This document shows, piece after piece, positions 23,924 through 33,420 of a DNA stretch of 44,562 nt; position 1 is the first letter of the stretch, and each line of letters begins with the position of its first letter. The notes under the pieces were generated by a model. It was given only the letters and a program-made list of their open reading frames with translations. It made no database searches and was not told the origin of the DNA. The stretch is from Litchfieldella qijiaojingensis (GTDB lineage Bacteria > Pseudomonadota > Gammaproteobacteria > Pseudomonadales > Halomonadaceae): positions 1 through 44,562 of the forward strand of contig NZ_BMXS01000030.1 of assembly GCF_014651875.1 (NCBI RefSeq). The letters are read 5' to 3'. A program made the position numbers and the translations under genes.

Positions 23924-25384
23924 CTAGCCGAAGGCCTGGGCCGGCATGATCGCCTCCACATGCATCACCAACTCTTCGAGAATCTGGCGATCGCGCTCGG
24001 ATAGATCGACTTGGTTCAGACGCTCGATTTCACGCGCAAACCCAGGCAGGGTCAAACTGCCGAGACTGGCATCGTTCATTCGCGCCCAACGGTAGGCTTC
24101 CCACTGAGCCTGCTCATCTGCACTCAAGGTGTCCGGATAGCTGCGCGCGCGGTAGCGGAACAGCATTTCCTCCAGGCGGGGGTCCTGGAAGGCGAACGGT
24201 GTCTCGGCAAGCTGCCAGGGATCGGTCTCGCGGACACGCTGCATCTCCTGGCGATCGGTGGGTGAGAAAAAGCCACCGGAATAGAGCATCAGATCCGGGT
24301 CGCGAGGCCCCTCCGCTGGCGCCTCGGCGAACACGGCAGCCGCCTTGCGCCCGGCTTCGGCATCCGCGCACAACGCCTGCCAATGCCGTTCGCACAGCTC
24401 CCGGTCGAGACCGACCCGTTTGGCCACGTCATCTGTGACGGCTGCGATCGGCAATACCACCGGGCTCCTGTTGATATGAATCACCTTGAGCGGGATACGT
24501 GCCTCGCCTTCGGCAAGTTCCTCGGCACCGACGAAGACACGCTCGCGAATTGCCTCGGCCGACAAGGAGAACAGTGGCGCCGGATCCACCGAAAGATCGT
24601 AGACAATGACCCCATTGGGGTTAGTGGGGTGCTCAGCCAGGGGCACCACCAACGCAGCACAGCCACGACTGGCGGGATAGCGTCGCGAGATATGCAGCAT
24701 CGGCTTGCGCGAAGGAACATCCAATAGCTTGGTCACCTCACGCTTGCTGCGCAGCCGCAGCAAATAATCGAACAGCTTGGCATTGCGGGCTCTCAGCAGG
24801 CGTGCCAGGGCGATGGTCGCACGTACATCGGCCAAGGCATCGTGGGCACCGCTATGCTCGATGCGATTGGCGGCAGTGAGATGTTCGAGCTTGAAGCTGG
24901 GTGCGCTGTCATCGCGACGGGGCCACTCGATCCCTTCGGGACGCAGGGCATGAAAAGCCCTCACCGCATCGATCAGGTCCCAACGCGAATTGCCGTTCTG
25001 CCATTCCCGCGCATAAGGATCGAGGAAATTGCGATAGAAGAGATGACGACTGACTTCGTCGTCAAAACGTAGACTGTTGTAGCCCAAGGCACAGGTGCCC
25101 CGCTCACTCATCAGAGCATTGATATGACCGGCGAACTCGGCCTCGGGCAACCCACGGCGAAACGCCTGTTGTGGCGTGATGCCGGTGATCAGGCATGCCT
25201 GGGGGTGTGGCAGATAGTCATCGGCTGGGCGGCAATAAAGAGTGACCGGTTCACCGACCTCCTGAAAATCGACATTAGTGCGAATAGCCGCGAATTGTGA
25301 CGGACGATCGCGACGCGGGTCGGCACCAAAGGTTTCGTAATCGTGCCACAAGAAGCTCTGAGGGGCGGCAAGGGGCTGCGCCAT
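23924..25384 (-). CDS. sbcB: Exodeoxyribonuclease I
   Basis: ExoI digests single-stranded DNA 3' to 5' in recombination and mismatch repair. The DEDDh exonuclease domain begins FLWHDYETFGADP (Asp and Glu ligands), with GYNSLRFDDEV and HDALADVRATI (His and Asp). The SH3-like and C-terminal ExoI domains follow, with KVIHINRSPVV and GGFFSPTDRQ. At 486 residues it is near E. coli SbcB (475). The ATG at 25384, with GGAGA ahead, was preferred to a TTG five codons upstream. Confidence 0.94.
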   Translation of the reverse strand: MAQPLAAPQSFLWHDYETFGADPRRDRPSQFAAIRTNVDFQEVGEPVTLYCRPADDYLPHPQACLITGITPQQAFRRGLPEAEFAGHINALMSERGTCALGYNSLRFDDEVSRHLFYRNFLDPYAREWQNGNSRWDLIDAVRAFHALRPEGIEWPRRDDSAPSFKLEHLTAANRIEHSGAHDALADVRATIALARLLRARNAKLFDYLLRLRSKREVTKLLDVPSRKPMLHISRRYPASRGCAALVVPLAEHPTNPNGVIVYDLSVDPAPLFSLSAEAIRERVFVGAEELAEGEARIPLKVIHINRSPVVLPIAAVTDDVAKRVGLDRELCERHWQALCADAEAGRKAAAVFAEAPAEGPRDPDLMLYSGGFFSPTDRQEMQRVRETDPWQLAETPFAFQDPRLEEMLFRYRARSYPDTLSADEQAQWEAYRWARMNDASLGSLTLPGFAREIERLNQVDLSERDRQILEELVMHVEAIMPAQAFG

Positions 25385-25476
25385 GGGCGGTCTCTCCAAC
25401 GGGCCGGATGCCAGGAGGGCTCAAGCCTAGCACAGTCCACGGCCTCGCTCAGCCACCCTCCAAGCGGGAGCCGACG

Positions 25477-25728
25477 TCAGGTACGTGGCAACGTCACATT
25501 GAGTTCGAGCACCGAGCAGTCTTCGTCGCGGTCGAGGCTAATGTTGATGGCATCCTGATCCACTTTGACATAGCGACGAATCACTTCCAGCAATTCACGC
25601 TCCAGCATCGGCATGTAGTCCGGCTGATCGCGCTGGCTGCGTTGGTGCGCCACGATGATCTGTAGCCGCTCCTTGGCCACCGATGCCGTCTTCTTGCGTT
25701 CGCCCCTGAGAAATTCCAGCAGTTTCAA
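25477..25728 (-). CDS. minE: Cell division topological specificity factor MinE
   Basis: MinE stimulates MinD ATPase and drives pole-to-pole oscillation so that the Z-ring forms at midcell. The 83 residues read [20 protein letters not shown], with the MinD-binding [10 protein letters not shown] and the C-terminal dimerisation domain. The start overlaps the minD stop (ATGA). Confidence 0.96.
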   Translation of the reverse strand: MKLLEFLRGERKKTASVAKERLQIIVAHQRSQRDQPDYMPMLERELLEVIRRYVKVDQDAINISLDRDEDCSVLELNVTLPRT

Positions 25729-26543
25729 CGGCGACCTCCTCCGAACATGCGGCTTAGCAAACCTTTTTTCTGAAATTCGTGAAAACGCAGCGGCACGTCT
25801 TCACCCAACAGGCGCGACACCGTGTCGGTATAGGCCTGGCCAGCATCGCTCTTGGCATCGTGGGTCACCGGAATCCCCTGGTTGGACGCCCGCAGTACCG
25901 CCTCGGACTCGGGGATCAGCCCCAGCAGATCGATGGCCAGAATCTCCTGGATGTCATCCAGATTGAGCATATCGCCATCGTCGACTCGCGACGGGTTGTA
26001 GCGAGTAATCAGCAAATGTTCCTTGACCGGATCCTGATTGCGTTCCGCGCGGCGTGTCTTCGACCCAAGCAGGCCGAGGATGCGATCCGAATCGCGGACC
26101 GACGACACCTCGGGGTTGGTGACCACGACCGCCTCGTCGGCGAAGTACATGGCCAGTTGCGCCCCGCGCTCGATACCCGCCGGTGAATCACAAATGATGT
26201 AGTCGAAATCCTTGCCCAGCATATCCAGGATCTTCTCGACGCCTTCGCTGGTCAGGGCATCCTTGTCGCGCGTTTGGGAAGCCGGCAGGATATGCAGGTT
26301 GTCGACCCGCTTGTCGCGGATCAGGGCCTGGTTCAGGCCAGCTTCGCCCTGAATGACATTGACCAGGTCATAGACTACGCGCCGCTCGCAACCCATGATC
26401 AGATCCAGGTTGCGCAGGCCCACGTCGAAATCGATCACCACCGTCTTCTTGCCCCGCAGCGCCAGCCCGGTGGCGATGGCTGCCGCACTGGTCGTCTTGC
26501 CGACCCCGCCCTTGCCGGAGGTCACTACAATGATCTTGGCCAA
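25725..26543 (-). CDS. minD: Septum site-determining ATPase MinD
   Basis: MinD is a membrane-cycling ATPase that recruits MinC to the poles. The deviant Walker [11 protein letters not shown] (10-19), [11 protein letters not shown] and CDSPAGIE are present, and the C-terminus ends in the amphipathic membrane helix ([11 protein letters not shown]). 272 residues. Middle gene of minCDE. Confidence 0.97.
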   Translation of the reverse strand: MAKIIVVTSGKGGVGKTTSAAAIATGLALRGKKTVVIDFDVGLRNLDLIMGCERRVVYDLVNVIQGEAGLNQALIRDKRVDNLHILPASQTRDKDALTSEGVEKILDMLGKDFDYIICDSPAGIERGAQLAMYFADEAVVVTNPEVSSVRDSDRILGLLGSKTRRAERNQDPVKEHLLITRYNPSRVDDGDMLNLDDIQEILAIDLLGLIPESEAVLRASNQGIPVTHDAKSDAGQAYTDTVSRLLGEDVPLRFHEFQKKGLLSRMFGGGRR

Positions 26544-26607
26544 GATAAGCTTCCTGTTGCTAGTGGGAGAGGATATTGACTACCGATCCGCATGCGTGGC
26601 CCGGTTA

Positions 26608-27342
26608 TCAAGCGAGCGAGGCAATGCTCAACTGGTCATCGCTCAACTGCACTTGAACCGACTGCCCCAGCAGACGGGGATCGATGTCTTCCAATCGCTT
26701 GTAGTTGCCGGCCACGGAGAGCAGCTCGGCATGCAGCTCGCGACAGAAGATACCCGCCTGATGGTCGCCATGGATACCGGCCAAGGCACGCCCGCGCAAC
26801 GCGCCATAGACATGCACGCTACCCGCCGCCAATACCTCGGCACCGGCATTGACCGCACCGATGACCACCAGATCGCCCTCTTGGGCGCTGACCTGCTGTC
26901 CCGACCGCACTGTGCCACGATAGATGCGTCCACCACTGGCAGCCCCGACCGGTATCTCAGCTTTGTCGACGGGAGCCTCGGAGACGGCGGCAACGCTTTC
27001 CAGGTTGCGAGACTTGATCTCCTGCGGCGGAAACCAGCCAAGCCCCAGCGCCCAAGCTGACTGCTTGACCGGGTCCGTACCTCCGCGCACCGCCACCGGC
27101 AGTAGCTTGTGTGCACGGCATACAGCACAGATCCGTTCCAGCGCCAAATGCGGCTCATCGAGCTTTTCCACGCTTAGTACGACGGGCGTATGCTGGAAGA
27201 AGGCCGGTGACTGACTCAATTTGCCGGCCAGTTGCTCACGGATCCGCTCGGGATCCGCACTAGTCAGCTCCATGACTGTCATGGGCAGCATGCCCCCCTT
27301 GAAGGAAAACGCCATGCTCGCCCTGTCCACGTTCAGACTCAT
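26608..27342 (-). CDS. minC: Septum formation inhibitor MinC
   Basis: MinC blocks FtsZ assembly away from midcell. The N-terminal FtsZ-binding domain (about 1-110) includes VVLSVEKLD. A linker leads to the beta-helical C-terminal domain with IYRGTVRSGQQVSAQEGDLVV, GSVHVYGALRGRALAG and the family's closing segment. 244 residues. First gene of minCDE; the gap upstream (27343-27624) must hold its promoter, but I see no clear sigma-70 site. Confidence 0.95.
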   Translation of the reverse strand: MSLNVDRASMAFSFKGGMLPMTVMELTSADPERIREQLAGKLSQSPAFFQHTPVVLSVEKLDEPHLALERICAVCRAHKLLPVAVRGGTDPVKQSAWALGLGWFPPQEIKSRNLESVAAVSEAPVDKAEIPVGAASGGRIYRGTVRSGQQVSAQEGDLVVIGAVNAGAEVLAAGSVHVYGALRGRALAGIHGDHQAGIFCRELHAELLSVAGNYKRLEDIDPRLLGQSVQVQLSDDQLSIASLA

Positions 27343-27624
27343 TGCCGGACTCCACGTCAGGTGATGAGGGTAAAACTAAGCGACACGTCTCGCTCCTGCA
27401 ACTGATCATAAGGCCAGCACGCACCGCTGTCAGTGTCTCCAGAAAGCAACATCAAGCGACTCTAGTGCAACCATCAGACTTTTCCACTTCCTCATCACAT
27501 GCTTAGATAACAGTTCGTCCGATGCCCTAATAACCACCCAATGGCGCCTGTGCCGACTGCCTCAAGGCACATCTCGCTTCGCCAGTCCACCACAGGGATG
27601 CGCGCCACCATGTCAGGATCGTTC

Positions 27625-30402
27625 ATGTCAGGTTGGATTCAACGATTGTTCACCCGCCGCTGGCAGCACCCGGATCCCCGCATCCGGGCTCAGGCCGTGG
27701 CCAGACTGGACCCGACGCGAGAAGAGGATCGGCATGCCCTCGAACAGCTCATCGACGATGACGATGCCGAGATCCGCCTGAAAGCGCTGGCGAAGCTACA
27801 CGACCCGGCGTGGCTGCTCGAACGCCTGTCAGCGGGCTCCGATACCCCTCAGTTGCGCCTTCGCCTGATCGACCTACTAGTGGGGCGGGAAACCGGTATT
27901 ACCCTGCACGAGCGCCTGTCGCTGGTCGAGCGCCTCGATGACACCCAACTGCTGTCTGACATTGCCATGCAGGGTGACAACCAGCAGCTACGCCTGGCCG
28001 CCTTGGCACGCCTGAGCGACGAGGAGGCATTGGTCCAGCAAGCCTGCGAGAACGGTATTGCAGCGGTGCGACATGCAGCCGCCGAACGTGTGAAGAGTGA
28101 GGAAGGGCTCACCCGGCTGACACGCCACGCCAGACGTGACAAAAATGTCGCCCGCCTGGCCCGAGAGCGACTCAACCAGCTTCGAGCCGACGCAGCTCAG
28201 GTGGTGCAGGCCCATGCCGAACGCGAACGTATCCTGCAGGCACTCGAACAGCATGCCCAGCATACCTGGGAGCCTCTGTATGCCGGGCGTTATCGACATC
28301 TGCAGCGAGAATGGGAAGCTCTCAAGAATCTGCCCAGTGCTGAACAGGAACGCCGCTATCAGGATGCCTGCCTGCTATGCCGCAAGACAATCACCGACCA
28401 TGAAGCACAACGACATGTTCATGAGGTCGCCGATCGACAGCGCGAGGATGCTGCCCAGACCCGCCAGTCGCTCGTGGAGGCGCTCGAAGAGTCGTTGCAG
28501 GGACTGCGACTGGGCGAACGCCTTGGCACGCAGGACATCGACAGTCTACGTGCCCAGAAGCGCCTGCTGGCCAGTCGCTGGCAGGCGCTTTCCGATACCC
28601 ATCCTCCCGAAGATGCCTTGCGTCAACGCTACGATCACGCCCTTGATGAGTATGAGCGTATCGGTCAGGCCTGGGAACGCCTAGGGCAGAAAGCAGAGGC
28701 CCTGCAACAGGCCCTGGCCGAGGATGATAGGGCATGCCTGGCGGCCCTTCATGAGGAGTGCGCCTGGCCCGACTGGTTACCACCCACTCCTTTGCTCGAG
28801 CGCGTTCGGAATCTACTGCACGAGGATAGCGCCGCTACCTCGCTCAGCCACGACCAACGCCTGCAAGCCTTCGAACGCGACCTGCAAGAGCTAGAGCGCC
28901 TGCTCCAGCAAGGAGCTTTCAAGGGTGCCAGTCGCTTGCATCAGAGTCTTCGCCAACGTGCAGAACATCTTCCCGAGAGCCGTCTCCACCCCCTCTTGGG
29001 CACACTCAAACGTCTAGGCGCCCAACTCGCCGAGCTACGAGATTGGCGTGGTTTCGTCGCTGGCCCCAAACGCAATCAACTTTGCCAGGCCATCACCGAA
29101 CTGGCGGCTGATGACAGCATCGTTGATGCCGAACTCGACCGTCGCCATCGCCAACTGGTCAAGGAATGGAAAGAACTCGGCGATGCTGCCGCCGACCGTG
29201 AACTGTCCACACGCTTCAGGGCCGCCTCTGACCGCATCCACGAACGGCTCGCCCCCTGGCGCGAAACTCAGAACCGGCAACGTGAACGCAATCTTGAAGC
29301 CCGACAAGCCCTCTGCGAGCAGCTCGAGGCATTGCTCGAACAACCTGATCCGGCCGCCGACCCCGACGCCCTGCGCGACATCCGCGACCGAGCCCGGGAG
29401 CAATGGCGACGCCACTCGCCGGTGCCACGCGATCAGGCCGAAGCCATTGGCCGCCGCTTCGGGCGAATTCGCCATGGGCTGCAGGCTCTGATCGATCGCC
29501 GTGCCCAGGAAATCGCCAGCGCCAAACGCGATCTGATCGAACAGGCCAGGGAATTACAGACATCTTTCCATTCCGTCGGTCAACGCGCCGAACAAATCAA
29601 GGCGCTGCAACGACGCTGGCGCGGACTCGGCCGTGCTCCCAAGGGGGAAGAGCAAGCCCTGTGGCGAGAGTTTCGCACCATCTGCGACGCCATTTTCGCC
29701 AGCCGTGAAGCTGAGCGCGACAACCGGGCCCAGCGCGCCAAAGCTCAGCTCGATGCCATGCAGGCCTTGATCGATCGTATCGATGCCTGGCAGCCCGACA
29801 CCAGCCAGGACACTACCCTACTCGACCAGGCCATTGCCGAGGCCGAGTCTCTCGAGCCACTGCCCCAGGGCCGCCGCAGCGAAGGCATGCGTCGCCGCTG
29901 GTCGGGCATCCTGCGTGCCCGTCGCGGCCGCCTGGAGCGCCTGGCCGTCCAGGAAGAAGTCGAACGCTGGAAAACCCTCCAGCCACTGCTCAATGCTCAT
30001 CTCACCGCCGATGAGGCCGTACTGATGGGGCAGGAAGCGGTCGATGTGCCCTCCGATGACACCCTGAGCGGTGACATGATCCAGGCACACCTGCATCGCA
30101 ATGCTGCCCGCCGCCATCCCCCGACCGATACCGAGGTCGAGGAAACCTTGACAAGGCTTCGCGTACACCTAGCCCTGTTGGCGGGCGCACGGGTCAGCCC
30201 GCAGGATGACCCCTTGCGTCTGGCGATTCAGGTCGAGCGTCTGAACAATGGCCTGGGCCGTGAGTTAACCCTAGCCGAGGAACTGCATGGCGTGCTGCGC
30301 GAGATCTTCGCCACTGGCCCGATCAGCAAGTCGCTATGGATGCGCGAAGCCAGCGAGTTGGACACGCTGCTGACGAAACTGCTGAGGCTGCCTCCATCGT
30401 GA
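27625..30402 (+). CDS. Large DUF349 coiled-coil protein
   Basis: A 925-residue, strongly charged, mostly helical protein. The N-terminus has HEAT-like repeats (HPDPRIRAQAVARLD, DDAEIRLKALAKLHD, DNQQLRLAALARL). The rest contains several DUF349 repeats with the hallmark W-(K/R)-x-(L/A)-G (LVKEWKELGDAA, LQRRWRGLGRAP) and FR.(A/T).D.(I/F). Pseudomonads have a similar protein beginning MFSRFF. Function unknown. The ATG at 27625 was chosen because AGGA lies 6 bases ahead; upstream ATGs reach 27541. It is divergent from minC. Confidence 0.8.
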   Translation: MSGWIQRLFTRRWQHPDPRIRAQAVARLDPTREEDRHALEQLIDDDDAEIRLKALAKLHDPAWLLERLSAGSDTPQLRLRLIDLLVGRETGITLHERLSLVERLDDTQLLSDIAMQGDNQQLRLAALARLSDEEALVQQACENGIAAVRHAAAERVKSEEGLTRLTRHARRDKNVARLARERLNQLRADAAQVVQAHAERERILQALEQHAQHTWEPLYAGRYRHLQREWEALKNLPSAEQERRYQDACLLCRKTITDHEAQRHVHEVADRQREDAAQTRQSLVEALEESLQGLRLGERLGTQDIDSLRAQKRLLASRWQALSDTHPPEDALRQRYDHALDEYERIGQAWERLGQKAEALQQALAEDDRACLAALHEECAWPDWLPPTPLLERVRNLLHEDSAATSLSHDQRLQAFERDLQELERLLQQGAFKGASRLHQSLRQRAEHLPESRLHPLLGTLKRLGAQLAELRDWRGFVAGPKRNQLCQAITELAADDSIVDAELDRRHRQLVKEWKELGDAAADRELSTRFRAASDRIHERLAPWRETQNRQRERNLEARQALCEQLEALLEQPDPAADPDALRDIRDRAREQWRRHSPVPRDQAEAIGRRFGRIRHGLQALIDRRAQEIASAKRDLIEQARELQTSFHSVGQRAEQIKALQRRWRGLGRAPKGEEQALWREFRTICDAIFASREAERDNRAQRAKAQLDAMQALIDRIDAWQPDTSQDTTLLDQAIAEAESLEPLPQGRRSEGMRRRWSGILRARRGRLERLAVQEEVERWKTLQPLLNAHLTADEAVLMGQEAVDVPSDDTLSGDMIQAHLHRNAARRHPPTDTEVEETLTRLRVHLALLAGARVSPQDDPLRLAIQVERLNNGLGRELTLAEELHGVLREIFATGPISKSLWMREASELDTLLTKLLRLPPS

Positions 30403-30426
30403 CCTCCCTGCCCACCCCATAAAACA

Positions 30427-30452
30427 AGGCGCGAGGCCGGAGCCTCGCGCCT
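30427..30452 (-). terminator. Terminator of the phaB gene
   Basis: A perfect 11-base stem aggcgcgaggc / gcctcgcgcct with a 4-base loop is followed on the minus strand by TTGTTTTAT. It lies between the converging DUF349 and phaB genes and mainly serves phaB. Confidence 0.8.
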
Positions 30453-30486
30453 GATTCCCATGTTCGAGCCTATGTGCCGCGAACAA

Positions 30487-31233
30487 TTAGCCCATGAACT
30501 GACCGCCGTTGATATCCAGATTGGCTCCGGTAATGAAACCGGACTCCTTGTCGGCCAGGAAGACAACCGCCCGGGCGATCTCCTCCGGCGTACCGAAGCG
30601 CTTGACCGGAATCCCTTCACGGATAGACTCCCGAACCTTTTCCGGGATTTTCATGATCATGTCGGTGGCGATATAGCCCGGCGACAGGGTATTGACGGTA
30701 ATGCCCTTGGTGGCCGTCTCCTGAGCCAGCGACATGGTCACGCCGTGCATGCCAGCCTTGGCGGCGGCATAGTTGACCTGGCCGAATTGCCCCTTGCGGC
30801 CGTTGATCGACGAGATATTGACGATGCGGCCGTAACCCGCTTCCAGCATATCCTCGATCACGCTGCGACAGGTGTTGAAGACACTGTTCAGGTTAGTGTC
30901 GATCACCTCCTTCCATTGCTCGGGCGTCATCTTCTTGAGGGTACCGTCGCGGGTGATACCGGCACAATTGACCAGCACGCTGACCGACCCATAGGTGTCG
31001 CGGATCTCGCGTACGCCCGCCTCGCAGGCAGCATAGTCGGTCAAGTCGATTCCGGATAATGCGATATTGTCGTATCCGTCGGCGCGCTGCTGTTCCAGCC
31101 AAGTCTTGGCTTTTTCGGGGTTGTTGTATCCGGCGATGACCTGATACCCCTCCTTGGCCAGAGCCCGGCAGATTGCTGTGCCGATTCCCCCGGTTCCGCC
31201 GGTTACCCATGCTACGGGTGCTGTGTTGGCCAT
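30487..31233 (-). CDS. phaB: Acetoacetyl-CoA reductase PhaB
   Basis: PhaB reduces acetoacetyl-CoA to (R)-3-hydroxybutyryl-CoA with NADPH, feeding polyhydroxybutyrate storage. This is a classical SDR: TGGTGGIG (11-18), NCAG (89-92), and the catalytic Ser141/142, Tyr155 and Lys159 in NISSINGRKG...NYAAAKAG. The closing ITGANLDINGGQFMG is the PhaB signature; FabG differs here. 248 residues. No phaA or phaC is adjacent. Confidence 0.92.
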   Translation of the reverse strand: MANTAPVAWVTGGTGGIGTAICRALAKEGYQVIAGYNNPEKAKTWLEQQRADGYDNIALSGIDLTDYAACEAGVREIRDTYGSVSVLVNCAGITRDGTLKKMTPEQWKEVIDTNLNSVFNTCRSVIEDMLEAGYGRIVNISSINGRKGQFGQVNYAAAKAGMHGVTMSLAQETATKGITVNTLSPGYIATDMIMKIPEKVRESIREGIPVKRFGTPEEIARAVVFLADKESGFITGANLDINGGQFMG

Positions 31234-31380
31234 TTCTTATCTCCCTGATTCATGACACTTATGCGACTGACGAGCCTTGCCCGTCATGTCCAAGTCTCGA
31301 GTTGGTAGGTGATAGTCTGCTACCACCCACCCCATAGTATGGTCACTTAAGTTACAGGGGCACGAGCGTTGAACCAACCC

Positions 31381-31408
31381 TTGACGCATCGCAAGAAAAG
31401 CGTAGAAT
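31381..31408 (+). promoter_or_regulatory. Promoter of the initiator tRNA gene
   Basis: TTGACG (31381-31386), a 16-base spacer and TAGAAT (31403-31408) form a strong sigma-70 site 14 bases before the tRNA. Confidence 0.75.
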
Positions 31409-31422
31409 GCACCTCACGTTGA

Positions 31423-31499
<77 letters not shown>

Positions 31500-31509
31500 A
31501 ATATAGAAA

Positions 31510-31538
31510 AAGTCGGCACCCAGTGTGCTGGCTTTTTT
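31510..31538 (+). terminator. Terminator after tRNA-fMet
   Basis: aagtcggcac and gtgctggctt pair with two G-T wobbles, followed by a run of six T. It is a near copy of the terminator at 31644. Confidence 0.85.
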
Positions 31539-31549
31539 GTTGCAACACC

Positions 31550-31633
31550 GGTAGCTCGTCGGGCTCGGCTTTCCATACCCCCAGGAAGGTCATCGGTTCC
31601 CTCTTGTTTCAGAATCAGCGGTCCCCGCTACCA
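31550..31633 (+). pseudogene. Decayed copy of tRNA-fMet
   Basis: Three blocks are identical to tRNA-fMet: 31550-31566 (D arm to the anticodon stem, ggtagctcgtcgggctc), 31586-31599 (aaggtcatcggttc) and 31620-31633 (ggtccccgctacca). They are separated by unrelated segments of 19 and 20 bases. The acceptor 5' strand and the anticodon are missing, so it cannot be a working tRNA. The following aatatagaaaaag is also shared with the intact gene. Confidence 0.8.
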
Positions 31634-31643
31634 AATATAGAAA

Positions 31644-31672
31644 AAGCCGGCACTCAGTGTGCCGGCTTTTTT
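31644..31672 (+). terminator. Terminator after the decayed tRNA copy
   Basis: Perfect stem aagccggcac / gtgccggctt with a 5-base loop, followed by six T. It duplicates the terminator at 31510, so tRNA and terminator were copied together. Confidence 0.85.
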
Positions 31673-31678
31673 CGTTGG

Positions 31679-31700
31679 AGTAACTCGTCGGGCTCGGCTT
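31679..31700 (+). repeat. Third tRNA-derived fragment
   Basis: gtaactcgtcgggctcggct repeats the start of the decayed copy, including the first bases of its foreign segment, with one change. It marks a third, almost lost, repeat unit that runs into the end of the DUF3750 pseudogene. Confidence 0.6.
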
Positions 31701-31701
31701 C

Positions 31702-32320
31702 TCACGTCCCCTCCTCCCGCCCCTTGATGGGGGCCGGCATGCCGACCCGGCCGATTCCCGGCAGCTTGAGTGCTGGCCGTATCAGGTCGATTCCCAAGCT
31801 CAGCCCCAGCACATTTACCTCCAGCCCCTCTTCGGCGGCGAGCAGAACGCCTGTTGGGACCCGGCCAGACACGATAGCGGTCGGGATCAGGATAGTCGGC
31901 CACGGCAGCCTCGATTTGAGGAATCAGGGCCTTCGCACGTTCACCGCGGTAGTCGGCCAGCAGGGTAGGAGAGTTCCCGAACCAAGAGCGATCAGGCTCG
32001 TCGTCGCGAGTCACGATCGTTGGGCGCCTCCAGCTTAATACCTGATAGGTTCGATATGTCGACGCCGCCTCCTCCTTGGTCGCGATCCAGGTATGCACAC
32101 CAAAGGCACCGCGCCAATTGAAGGCTCTCGCCGCATAGATCTGCACCACCGCTTCAGTGGCTTCCGATGCCGGTGGCGCCAAACCCACCGAGGTACGTTC
32201 AGCACTACGCCAATGGCTATTGAGGTCGATGCGTTGGCTCGTCAGCATCAGCAAGGGGCCTGTCAGCATCAATGCCAGCCCCAACACGACCAACCCGATT
32301 CCGCGCAGCACTTGTCCCAT
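31702..32320 (-). pseudogene. DUF3750-like protein gene with internal deletion and frameshift
   Basis: The N-terminal part has a membrane segment (GIGLVVLGLALMLTGPLLML) and the DUF3750 sequence (FNWRGAFGVHTWIATK, YPDPDRYRVWPGPN). At about 31850, straight after WPGPN, the frame changes and a stretch is missing. In the other frame the C-terminal part continues as EEGLEVNVLGLSLGIDLIRP, then ALKLPGIGRVGMP, to a TGA at 31702. Without the shift, the open frame runs to 31628 through tRNA-derived sequence, which is clearly not a native end. The start is the ATG at 32320 with AAGGAG ahead. Confidence 0.7.
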
Positions 32321-32476
32321 CCTCACTCCTTTCCCGCTCTCTCGACGTCACTTGGACCGTCGTCCGGCGGTGCCACCCATACCCATCTGCCTAGGCCATT
32401 TCCGTGAAGGGCTTGAATCGTGGCCATGCCACCCACATCTTTGTGGTAAATTCCATCATGCTTCAAGGTTATCCCT

Positions 32477-33409
32477 ATGCCGATCGTCGATCCACGCAGT
32501 GGTGAGCCGCTGACTACGCCCGATACCGATTCTTCCTCCGCACCTTCGGGCGCCGACCCGGCCAGTCATATCATCGACGTCGACATGAGTAACTTCCAGC
32601 AGGTCGTGCTGGAGGGCTCGATGAACACGCCGGTCCTGCTCGACTGCTGGGCGCCTTGGTGCGAACCCTGCAAGAACCTGACACCGGTGCTGGAAAAGCT
32701 GGCCCGCGAATACAACGGCGCTTTCGTGCTGGCCAAGCTCAACATCGAGGAGAACCAGCAGATCGCCGCCCAGCTTGGCATCCGCTCGGTTCCCGATGTC
32801 AAGCTGATCATGCAGGGGCAGCTTTACGACCAATTCCAAGGGGCACTTCCCGAGAAGCAGATCCGCGATTGGTTGTCCCAATATCTCCAGCCGCCGGCCG
32901 ATGCACCAGAAAGCCCTGAGGAACAAGCTCAGGCGGCGCTCGCGGCCGGTGATGCCGCCACGGCGCGCTCGATCTACCAGCAGTTGGTACAGGACAATCC
33001 TCGGCACTACGATTATCAAGTCGACCTGGCCAGTGCCGTGCTTGCCGAAGGCAACGCTGCCGACGCTCGTACCATTCTTGACAACCTGCCTCCGGAGCAC
33101 CGCGAGGCTCCCAAGGCACGGGGAGTGAGGGCGCGCCTGGAGTTCGGCGAGGAGGCCCCGAGCCAAAAGGAACTGGCTGTCCTGAAGGACCGCGATGATA
33201 GTGAAGCCCGCTTCAAGCGTGCCTTGCGCCAGGTTGCCGATGGCGACTATGAGGTTGGACTCGAGGGCCTCTTGGCGCTGATGAAGTCCGACCGTAGCTA
33301 TGGTGACGATGCTGCGCGCAAGACTCTGCTACGCGTCTTCGATGCGTTGGGTGCGGATCATCCGCTGACGGTCACCTATCGACGCAAGCTGTTTGCCTTG
33401 CTCTATTGA
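32477..33409 (+). CDS. Thioredoxin-TPR chaperone (CnoX/YbbN family)
   Basis: CnoX proteins hold oxidised, unfolding proteins for refolding by DnaK and GroEL. Here a thioredoxin domain (about 32-140) has WAPWCEPC (Cys62, Cys65) and cis-Pro106 (SVPDVKL), followed by TPR-like helices (about 145-310; EEQAQAALAAGDAATARSIY). 310 residues. E. coli YbbN has SxxC; this one keeps both cysteines, so it may be redox-active. The first 30 residues are a Ser/Pro/Asp-rich tail. Confidence 0.9.
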   Translation: MPIVDPRSGEPLTTPDTDSSSAPSGADPASHIIDVDMSNFQQVVLEGSMNTPVLLDCWAPWCEPCKNLTPVLEKLAREYNGAFVLAKLNIEENQQIAAQLGIRSVPDVKLIMQGQLYDQFQGALPEKQIRDWLSQYLQPPADAPESPEEQAQAALAAGDAATARSIYQQLVQDNPRHYDYQVDLASAVLAEGNAADARTILDNLPPEHREAPKARGVRARLEFGEEAPSQKELAVLKDRDDSEARFKRALRQVADGDYEVGLEGLLALMKSDRSYGDDAARKTLLRVFDALGADHPLTVTYRRKLFALLY

Positions 33410-33420
33410 GCGGGGGCACA

